DNA from: UBA8516 sp035457865
GTDB lineage: Archaea; Thermoproteota; Nitrososphaeria; Nitrososphaerales; Nitrosopumilaceae
Direction of reading: 5' to 3'
Assembly (NCBI GenBank): GCA_035457865.1
Contig: DATIAR010000041.1
Coordinates: 1-5,675, forward strand
Length of the DNA: 5,675 nt
The notes beneath the pieces were generated by a model. The model had not been told where the DNA came from. It ran no database searches and saw only the letters and a list, made by a program, of their open reading frames with translations. Positions 1 to 5,058 of the stretch are shown in pieces. A program made the position numbers and the translations under genes. Each line of letters begins with the position of its first letter. The first letter of the stretch is position 1.

Positions 1-20
1 CAGACGATTAGTTTTTCCAT
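1..20 (-). CDS. Possible start of a divergent gene (only six codons in window)
   Basis: On the minus strand an ATG at 20-18 opens a frame reading MEKLIV before the window edge. A divergent gene here would fit the lack of any convincing gene end on the plus strand in 1-91 and the promoter of the downstream operon. A weak AT-rich element on the minus strand at about 50-41 is at a plausible TATA distance. Six codons cannot identify a product, and the frame could be chance. The two plus-strand frames that are open at the edge close at 42 and 49 and could instead be the tail of an upstream gene. Confidence 0.25.
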
Positions 21-62
21 GTATGCCAAGTCTGATTTCTAATCTATGAAGCTACCGGAAAT

Positions 63-70
63 CATATAAA
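63..70 (+). promoter_or_regulatory. TATA box of the thpR-cca operon
   Basis: The sequence CATATAAA is centred about 25 nt before the ATG at 92, with purines (GGAAA) just upstream that could act as a BRE. In archaea transcription starts roughly 25 nt downstream of the TATA centre, so the transcript would start at or next to the start codon. This would be a leaderless mRNA, and there is no Shine-Dalgarno match before the ATG. It is the only strong promoter seen ahead of the five-gene run. The spacing is read from sequence; use of the site is inferred. Confidence 0.65.
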
Positions 71-91
71 CACAAGCCCAAAAAATTTGTA

Positions 92-634
92 ATGCGAACT
101 TTTGTTGCAGTAGAGATCAGTAGTGAGCCCACATTAAATGCCATAGCAAAGTTACAATCAGATCTTAAAATCCAGGCAAAACCAGTCAGCAAGGAGAACA
201 TGCATTTTACATTACTTTTCTTGGGCGAGATATCAGATGACATGGCTCCAAAAATAATGGAGTCGCTGAGTTCTGTTTCATTTAACCCAATAGAAATGAG
301 TTTAGTCGATGTTGGTGCTTTCCCAAATCCCAAGTTTCCCCGTGTTGTGTGGATTGGGGTCGATAAGGATGCTGCAAAAAATCTTGTAGAGATTGCTTTA
401 CAAGTTGAAGAAAAGCTACGTCCCTTGGGATTTAGAAGCGACAGGCCATTCAAACCACATTTGACCATATTTAGAATCAAGAACAGAATTAATGACATTT
501 CTCAAGAGTTAAACAAGTTTAGAGCATTAGAGATTGGCCATGAGACTATCTCTGAGTTAAAGCTTAAGAAAAGTATCTTAACACCAACTGGGCCTATATA
601 CTCTGATTTACAGGTGGTAAAAGCAAGACAATGA
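92..634 (+). CDS. thpR: RNA 2',3'-cyclic phosphodiesterase (ThpR/LigT, 2H superfamily)
   Basis: This 180-residue protein is a complete member of the 2H phosphoesterase family once called 2'-5' RNA ligase. The two HxTx signatures that define the active site are visible: HFTL at residues 38-41 and HLTI at 123-126. The family-typical GAFPNPKFPRVVW stretch lies between them at 75-87, and the N-terminus MRTFVAVEI is typical. The length matches the usual 175-190 residues. Members open 2',3'-cyclic phosphate ends of RNA to 2'-phosphates and can join tRNA halves in vitro. The protein should be cytoplasmic, as no signal or membrane segment is seen. The ATG at 92 suits a leaderless transcript from the TATA box at 63-70. 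The gene overlaps cca by 4 nt (ATGA), which suggests coupled translation and a shared role at RNA 3' ends. The family call is firm; the physiological substrate is unknown. Confidence 0.93.
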   Translation: MRTFVAVEISSEPTLNAIAKLQSDLKIQAKPVSKENMHFTLLFLGEISDDMAPKIMESLSSVSFNPIEMSLVDVGAFPNPKFPRVVWIGVDKDAAKNLVEIALQVEEKLRPLGFRSDRPFKPHLTIFRIKNRINDISQELNKFRALEIGHETISELKLKKSILTPTGPIYSDLQVVKARQ

Positions 635-1962
635 AAGTTTTAGAACAAGCAAAAAAAATTTCCATTCCTAATGAAAAGGAGCAAGAAAAGATAGAGAGAA
701 TTTCTGAGCTATCAATTCAATTAGTAAAACAACAAGCAGAAAAGTTTTCTGAGGTCGTTGGTGTGGAGATTGGAGGTTCTTATGCAAAGGGAACTTGGTT
801 GTCAGGAGAAGTAGATTTAGACATTTTTGTTAAACTAAGAAAGGATGTAGATGAAAAAACATTCGAGTCCATTGGAAAAACCATCGGTTTTGATTCTCTA
901 AAAAAATTCAAACCATATGTAAGATACTCAGAACATCCCTATGTTGAGGCCGAAATCGAGCATACACGCGTGAACGTAGTACCATGTTATGATGTAGAGA
1001 TTGGAAACTGGAAGAGTGCTGCAGACAGGTCTTCATTTCATACAAAATTCATACTACAATCACTTGATCAATCAAAAAAAGACGAAGTTAGGTTACTCAA
1101 AAAATTCCTAATAGGAATAGGAATCTATGGTGCAGAAATTGCAAAAGAAGGTTTTGGAGGATACGTAGCTGAAGTACTTGTGCATCATTATGGAAGTTTT
1201 CTTGGGGTGCTTGAGGCAGCATCTAGTTTTGTGCAACATCAAGTAATAGGAAATCCAACAAAAAAATTTGATACCCCTCTTATAATAATAGATCCTATAG
1301 ATAGCAATAGGAATCTTGGAACTGCGATCTCAGCAGAAAGTGTTGGCAGATTCATACTTGCCTCAAGGGCATTTTTGAAAAAGCCTTCTTTAGCATTTTT
1401 CAAGCCACGACCAAGAAAATTAAACAAGAAGAATTTGGATAATACTGTTATTGTAAAATTCAATTACAAAAAACGCAGTCCTGATATAATTTGGGGTCAG
1501 ATAAAGCGTGCAACCACTGCAGTGGCAGGCCAGCTTGACCTTTCAGGTTTTGAAGTGCTCAGAAAATCCTGCATTACAGATGAAAAGTCAGAGGCTGCAT
1601 TACTCTTTCTTTTGCGTTCACCAAACATTGAAAAAAATGTGATAAGAAGGGGACCTGATGTTTTTATGAGAAAAGAATCTGAAAACTATATTGCAAAAAA
1701 CTCTAAGAAGAGTCAAGTAATGTGGGTTAATGATGCTGGTAAGATTTTGTCTTTGCAAGAAAGTGCATATCACAACGCGAAAACATTTTTGCAGAATCTT
1801 TTGAAAAAAAATCTTTTGGCTTCTGGCATACCAAGCGGTCTAGCCAAAGACATCAAGCATGACTTTAAGATATTAAATGGGAGACAGACGACAAGCAAAT
1901 CCATTAAAAAGGCTCTATTGGAGCTTATCACTACAGATGGACTTGTCTTTGGTTCCCCTTAG
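631..1962 (+). CDS. cca: CCA-adding enzyme (archaeal class I tRNA nucleotidyltransferase)
   Basis: The enzyme adds or repairs the 3'-terminal CCA of tRNAs using CTP and ATP without a nucleic acid template. At 443 residues it matches archaeal enzymes of about 440. The nucleotidyltransferase core shows GGSYAKGT at 48-55 followed by the metal-binding pair D62 and D64 in VDLDIF. The conserved EHPYVEAEI (101-109), VVPCY (116-120), WKSAADRSSFHTKF (starting near 127), KDEVRLLKKFL, GIYGAEI, GFGGYVAEVLVHHYGSFL and LAFFKPRPRK blocks follow in the usual archaeal order. One key residue is odd: the position just before VVPCY, where the Archaeoglobus enzyme has its third catalytic carboxylate (D110 as I remember it), is Asn115 (AAC at 973-975). 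The start overlaps the thpR stop as ATGA, with a possible AGGTGG ribosome site at 612-617. The tRNA-Pro gene in this window lacks encoded CCA and so would need this enzyme. Confidence 0.95.
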   Translation: MKVLEQAKKISIPNEKEQEKIERISELSIQLVKQQAEKFSEVVGVEIGGSYAKGTWLSGEVDLDIFVKLRKDVDEKTFESIGKTIGFDSLKKFKPYVRYSEHPYVEAEIEHTRVNVVPCYDVEIGNWKSAADRSSFHTKFILQSLDQSKKDEVRLLKKFLIGIGIYGAEIAKEGFGGYVAEVLVHHYGSFLGVLEAASSFVQHQVIGNPTKKFDTPLIIIDPIDSNRNLGTAISAESVGRFILASRAFLKKPSLAFFKPRPRKLNKKNLDNTVIVKFNYKKRSPDIIWGQIKRATTAVAGQLDLSGFEVLRKSCITDEKSEAALLFLLRSPNIEKNVIRRGPDVFMRKESENYIAKNSKKSQVMWVNDAGKILSLQESAYHNAKTFLQNLLKKNLLASGIPSGLAKDIKHDFKILNGRQTTSKSIKKALLELITTDGLVFGSP

Positions 1963-2704
1963 CAAACTTGCAGAGGGACCATATTCTACAATACTTGGAT
2001 ATCCAAAGGCAACAAGACGCGAGCTTGCAAGCAGAATTACGGAGCTTAGAAAACTTGGCATCAGGGGCATCTCATTTACAGGTCAAGCCATGCTCAACTC
2101 CCTCAACATATTAGGAAAGGGATACGTTGGAGTTGTGGTTTTATCAAAATACAAAACAAAAGAGGTTGCTTTGAAGATACGCAGAATTGATTCCAGTAGA
2201 ACTGAAATGGATAATGAAGCACGACTTTTAAGACTTGCAAACGAAGTAGGAGTAGGTCCAAAGCTAATAGCAAACAGCAAAAATTTCATGATAATGGAAT
2301 ATCTTGAGGGAAGAAAAATAATTGATTGGATTGGAGAGTTAAAAGGCAAAGGAAGCGCTGCCAAACTTAAATCTGTGGTAAAAAAAGTGCTCGAAGATTG
2401 TTATAATTTAGATAAGATTCGTCTTGATCATGGCGAGCTTAGTCATATACACAAACATGTGATTGTTGGAAAATCAATTTCAATAATAGATTTTGAAAGT
2501 GCTAGTGTTAATAGAAGAGTCTCAAATGTTACATCAGCAACTCAAAGCGTCTTCATAGGATCTGGAATCTCTAAGCTTGTAAAAAAAATAATTAAAGAAC
2601 CACAAAGGGGAAAACTGATCAAGTCGTTAAGAAAATACAAAGAGGAACAGTCACGCAAAAACTTTGAAGCAATCCTCAAAGTATTGGGGTTAGAGAAAGC
2701 ATGA
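1937..2704 (+). CDS. Archaeal Ser/Thr protein kinase-like protein (probably COG2112 type)
   Basis: This 255-residue protein has a short N-terminal helical or winged-helix-like region (about 1-50) followed by a compact kinase fold. The glycine-rich loop is LGKGYVGVVV (59-68), the ATP-contacting lysine is K80 in VALKI, the helix-C glutamate is probably E94, and the hinge reads MEYLEG (120-125). The catalytic loop is LDHGELSHIHKHVIV (163-177) and the metal motif is DFE (185-187). The loop has Glu167 where RIO and Bud32 kinases have Asp, and no clear metal-binding Asn, so activity may be altered or absent. I believe this is normal for the archaeal family but could not check. The start at 1937 is preferred over ATG 1877 because it limits overlap with cca to 26 nt and has GGAG at 1920-1923. 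The stop overlaps the transporter start by 4 nt. The substrate is unknown; coupling to cca hints at tRNA or RNA metabolism. Confidence 0.82.
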   Translation: MDLSLVPLSKLAEGPYSTILGYPKATRRELASRITELRKLGIRGISFTGQAMLNSLNILGKGYVGVVVLSKYKTKEVALKIRRIDSSRTEMDNEARLLRLANEVGVGPKLIANSKNFMIMEYLEGRKIIDWIGELKGKGSAAKLKSVVKKVLEDCYNLDKIRLDHGELSHIHKHVIVGKSISIIDFESASVNRRVSNVTSATQSVFIGSGISKLVKKIIKEPQRGKLIKSLRKYKEEQSRKNFEAILKVLGLEKA

Positions 2705-4059
2705 GTATGCAAAATCTGAAAACTCGTACTCTGAAAATCTCTCTTGTTTTAATAATTTCTGCATTCGTAGTTGAGCTTACTGTAGGAATATACTCTAACA
2801 GTCTTGCATTAATTACAGATAGTATTCATGCAGTCTTGGACTCTTTTGTTACTGCAATTTTACTTCTTGCTGCCAGATGGGCAATAAAACCGCCAGATCT
2901 TGAGCACACGTATGGTCATGGCAAGATAGAAACCATGGGCGGATTTGTTGGAGGAATAGTAATTCTTTTCATTGCAGCCTTTTTCATTTACGAATCTATT
3001 GAGAGATTTCAAAATCCTCCACAGATTTTGCCTGGCATCTTTGCTATCTGGGCTGCAGTATACACACTTGGTACGGATGGAGTAAGAATCACGATTCTTG
3101 GCAGAGCATTAAAAAAAATAGAAGGATCAACTACTCTCCGGGCAGATCTCTATCACGCATTTATGGATATGGGTTCTACAATGGTTGCAATAATTGGAAT
3201 TTTACTTGTGGCTGTTGGATTTAACCAAGGAGACATCATCGCAGCGCTAGTCTTAGGATCACTTTTAGTTATTTTATCTCTAAAACTAATCCACAAAACT
3301 GCACTAGAGCTTACAGATGCAATTCCCCAAAGTATGGTTAAAAAAGTCCAAAATATTGTCAGTAACACCGAAGGAGTGATGAATACTGAATCAATTCAGA
3401 TGCGCAGATCTGGTCATGAAATTTTTGCTGATGTGATAATATCTTTAAGCGGAACTGCAAGTTTTGATGAAGCACACAAAATTAGCAGTAATGTAGAAAA
3501 AAATATTATTAATTCAATTTCAAATGCTAAAGTAACTGTTCATTTCGAACCAACTTGGAAAGATATTCCTCTTGATTCTAAAGTGAGTAGTATTGCATCT
3601 TCTGTAAAAGGGGTGGAAGGTGTTCATAATGTCAATTCCTCTACATCAGAAGAGGGAATCTTCATCAGTTTACACGTATTGGTAGATAAGAATATGTCAC
3701 TTGAAGAGGCTCACAAGGTTTCAGATGATATTGAAAAGCAGGTTCGAAGTGCAGTATCCAACATAAACCACATTACAGTACATTTAGAACCTTATGTCGC
3801 AATACCAAAAACTCCCCCTATAGAAGATCTTACTATAGAAGAGCAGATTACAAAAACAATCAAGGAATATCCATCAGTAAAAAAGATTGGCAGAGTTATC
3901 ACTCTTCAACTTCAAGACATTTTCAAGATCGACATAGATTGTTCCTTTGAGGGTAATCTTTCAATTGAGAGAGTTCATGATATTACGTCAGAAATTGAAC
4001 ATAAAATAAGAAGTCAGATTAAAAATGCCATAGTAACAATACACCCAGAGCCAAATTAG
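2701..4059 (+). CDS. Cation diffusion facilitator (CDF) metal transporter with three C-terminal domains
   Basis: This membrane antiporter moves divalent metal (probably Zn2+, perhaps Co2+, Fe2+ or Mn2+) out of the cytoplasm in exchange for protons. Six hydrophobic segments are visible at roughly residues 13-30, 37-58, 80-98, 112-132, 153-173 and 178-197. The transport site is intact: H43 and D47 in segment 2, and H152 and D156 at segment 5. This HxxxD/HxxxD pattern is common in zinc-type CDFs. The signature HTYGHGKIET sits at 69-78 between segments 2 and 3. At 452 residues the protein is much longer than the usual 290-320, because residues about 205-452 hold three consecutive ZT_dimer-like cytoplasmic domains instead of one. 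It starts at ATGA, overlapping the kinase-like gene, with GGGG at 2686-2689 as a possible ribosome site. The glycosylase follows after 3 nt. The family is certain; the metal is inferred. Confidence 0.93.
   Translation: MSMQNLKTRTLKISLVLIISAFVVELTVGIYSNSLALITDSIHAVLDSFVTAILLLAARWAIKPPDLEHTYGHGKIETMGGFVGGIVILFIAAFFIYESIERFQNPPQILPGIFAIWAAVYTLGTDGVRITILGRALKKIEGSTTLRADLYHAFMDMGSTMVAIIGILLVAVGFNQGDIIAALVLGSLLVILSLKLIHKTALELTDAIPQSMVKKVQNIVSNTEGVMNTESIQMRRSGHEIFADVIISLSGTASFDEAHKISSNVEKNIINSISNAKVTVHFEPTWKDIPLDSKVSSIASSVKGVEGVHNVNSSTSEEGIFISLHVLVDKNMSLEEAHKVSDDIEKQVRSAVSNINHITVHLEPYVAIPKTPPIEDLTIEEQITKTIKEYPSVKKIGRVITLQLQDIFKIDIDCSFEGNLSIERVHDITSEIEHKIRSQIKNAIVTIHPEPN
3313..4056 (+). repeat. Three tandem ZT_dimer-type domains encoded in the CDF gene
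   Basis: The transporter's tail contains three diverged copies of a ferredoxin-like metal-sensing domain, at about residues 205-287, 288-368 and 374-452. Each copy repeats the same landmarks. An EAHK-like helix start appears as DEAHKIS (256-262), EEAHKVS (335-341) and ERVHDIT (423-429). A closing strand reads VTVHFEP (278-284), ITVHLEP (358-364) and VTIHPEP (445-451). The His of the helix and the HxE of the last strand align with metal-binding residues in the E. coli YiiP C-terminal domain (H-x-D there). A further ligand position differs between copies: about I246 in the first, H325 in the second and D413 in the third. The copies differ too much at DNA level to be a recent duplication. Domain boundaries are approximate. 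Confidence 0.8.
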
Positions 4060-4062
4060 AGA

Positions 4063-4668
4063 ATGAATTCAAAAGCAATTACTTTCCTAAAACAGGACCC
4101 AAAGCTTACAAAAATTATTGAACGCATAGGAAATTATCAGATTAAGAAAAGAAACAATCACTTTGCTACATTGGTTGAATCAATAATATCCCAGCAGCTT
4201 GCAAGCGGTGCTGCAGAAGCCATACTTCGTAGATTCAAAAGATTATACCCCAATTTTCCAAAACCTGCCCAGATTCTAAAAACAAAAGATTCCAAGTTAC
4301 GTTCTGTTGGACTATCAAAAATGAAGGTAGAGTATCTAAAGGATCTTGCAAAAAAAATTGAAGGCGGCCATATTGAAATCAGATCCTTGTCTAAGAGGAC
4401 TGATGAACAAATAATTGAAGAGCTTACTCAAGTGAAAGGAATAGGAGTATGGACAGCACAGATGTTTTTGATCTTTTCATGTGGAAGATTGGATGTATTA
4501 CCTACAGGCGACCTTGGATTACGAAAAGGAGTGCAGATGGCTTTTTCCTTACCTGAACTACCGACACCAAAGCAAGTAGAAGAGATAGGTACGAGATGGA
4601 AACCATATCGCAGCATAGCTACATGGTATCTGTGGAAAAGCTTACAGAAGTTTGATAAAATTGGATAG
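4063..4668 (+). CDS. DNA-3-methyladenine glycosylase II-like protein (AlkA type, HhH-GPD)
   Basis: This base-excision repair enzyme is predicted to cut alkylated purines from DNA. The 201-residue protein is the short AlkA form without the extra N-terminal domain of E. coli AlkA. The family-typical LVESIISQQLASGAA lies at 37-51. The helix-hairpin-helix LTQVKGIGVWTAQM occupies 121-134, and the Gly-Pro-Asp-type region LPTGDLGLRKG (146-156) supplies the catalytic aspartate D150, equivalent to AlkA D238. The C-terminus has no four-cysteine cluster, which argues against the iron-sulfur Nth and MutY branches. It follows the transporter by 3 nt and is the last gene of the run; no T-rich terminator is visible before the convergent tRNA. 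The SD signal is weak, so translation may be coupled to the transporter. The exact substrate range (3-methyladenine, 7-methylguanine, hypoxanthine) cannot be read from sequence. Confidence 0.9.
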   Translation: MNSKAITFLKQDPKLTKIIERIGNYQIKKRNNHFATLVESIISQQLASGAAEAILRRFKRLYPNFPKPAQILKTKDSKLRSVGLSKMKVEYLKDLAKKIEGGHIEIRSLSKRTDEQIIEELTQVKGIGVWTAQMFLIFSCGRLDVLPTGDLGLRKGVQMAFSLPELPTPKQVEEIGTRWKPYRSIATWYLWKSLQKFDKIG

Positions 4669-4695
4669 AAACTGCGTTAAGGTATAATATTGTAA

Positions 4696-4770
4696 TGGGG
4701 CCGGCCGGACTTGAACCGGCGACCTCTAGCACCCCAGGCTAGCATCATGACCAAGCTAGACTACGGCCCC
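4696..4770 (-). tRNA. tRNA-Pro (anticodon GGG)
   Basis: The minus strand from 4770 to 4696 folds into a full 75-nt cloverleaf. The acceptor GGGGCCG pairs perfectly with CGGCCCC. The D arm has G18-G19 and only three stem pairs (10-25 G-U, 11-24 U-A, 12-23 C-G; 13-22 is U-U). The anticodon stem CTAGC/GCTAG encloses the loop CTGGGGT, giving U33, anticodon GGG and G37, as expected for proline. The variable loop is AGGTC, and the T arm GCCGG-TTCAAGT-CCGGC is perfect. The discriminator base is A at 4696, and CCA is not encoded, so the cca product must add it. No intron is present at 37/38. A TATA-like element lies about 27 nt upstream of the 5' end. The gene converges with the glycosylase gene, 27 nt apart. 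Confidence 0.97.
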
Positions 4771-4790
4771 TCAAGTTGCTGGTAATAGTG

Positions 4791-4801
4791 AAATTATTAA
4801 A
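4791..4801 (-). promoter_or_regulatory. TATA-like element of the tRNA-Pro gene
   Basis: Read on the minus strand this is TTTAATAATTT, centred about 26-27 nt before the mature tRNA 5' end at 4770. That distance places transcription start at or within a base or two of the tRNA itself, so little or no 5' leader would need removal. The element is close to the archaeal TATA consensus. It also reads as AT-rich TATA-like sequence on the other strand. Confidence 0.6.
4793..4801 (+). promoter_or_regulatory. Possible TATA element of the small zinc-protein gene
   Basis: On the plus strand ATTATTAAA lies about 25 nt before 4821-4823 and about 43 nt before the TTG at 4840. It is the only TATA-like sequence between the tRNA and the small gene. 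It is the same DNA as the tRNA promoter read the other way, so the two genes may share a bidirectional element. A transcript from it would start near the ATG at 4821. Confidence 0.35.
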
Positions 4802-4839
4802 TCGTAGGATCAAAACTAGAATGATTAAAATCGGGTCAC

Positions 4840-5058
4840 TTGCTGTTTAAAGTATTGAAGATCTGTTCTATTTGCAAAAAAATTTCAGCGTTTGATGAAG
4901 ATCATCTTGATTGCGTAGAAAAAAGAAGAGTTGAGCTTGAAGCTAATGATTTCAAAGAATCAATCCCAGAAAAACTGGATATTAGTAAAAGTGATGAGGT
5001 TGATGTTGGAATCAAAGGAATATTAGACCATTTGTCACGAGAAAAAAGAAAATCATAA
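4840..5058 (+). CDS. Small putative zinc-binding protein, unknown function
   Basis: I do not recognise a named family. The 72-residue product has an N-terminal C-x2-C-x9-H-x2-C pattern (C9, C12, H22, C25 counted from the TTG at 4840) that could bind one zinc ion like a small zinc ribbon or treble clef. A charged, probably helical tail follows, ending in REKRKS, with GIKGILDHL near the end. The start is uncertain: the frame has no ATG, and TTG at 4840 or TTG at 4855 (giving MKICSICKK) are the options. The shorter form would keep all four possible ligands. Neither has a good ribosome site. The gene converges on the oxidoreductase with a 6-nt overlap at 5053-5058. The orderly motif and acidic/basic composition argue for a real gene. 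A role in nucleic acid or protein binding is only a guess. Confidence 0.68.
   Translation: MLFKVLKICSICKKISAFDEDHLDCVEKRRVELEANDFKESIPEKLDISKSDEVDVGIKGILDHLSREKRKS
5039..5052 (-). terminator. T-rich tract after the oxidoreductase gene
   Basis: Directly after the oxidoreductase TGA the minus strand reads TTTTCTTTTTTCTC. Archaeal RNA polymerase terminates at such T-rich tracts without needing a hairpin. The tract lies inside the coding end of the convergent small gene, where it encodes the Lys/Arg-rich tail. Termination there is inferred. Confidence 0.45.

Noticed and set aside
52..498. Minus-strand open frame of 148 codons opposite thpR
   Set aside because: It is antisense to a clear 2H phosphoesterase with both HxTx motifs; its composition looks like a reverse-frame shadow and no family pattern is visible.
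1877..1936. A 20-codon N-terminal extension of the kinase-like gene from ATG 1877
   Set aside because: It lies entirely within the cca coding end and would give an 86-nt overlap. The peptide shows no family features, and ATG 1937 has a GGAG upstream and a small overlap.
4669..4695. Terminator between the glycosylase gene and the tRNA
   Set aside because: The 27-nt gap has neither a T-run nor a stable inverted repeat on either strand.
4696..4770. Intron or alternative UGG anticodon in the tRNA
   Set aside because: The anticodon stem pairs perfectly around a normal 7-nt loop with U33 followed by GGG; no extra sequence is present at 37/38.
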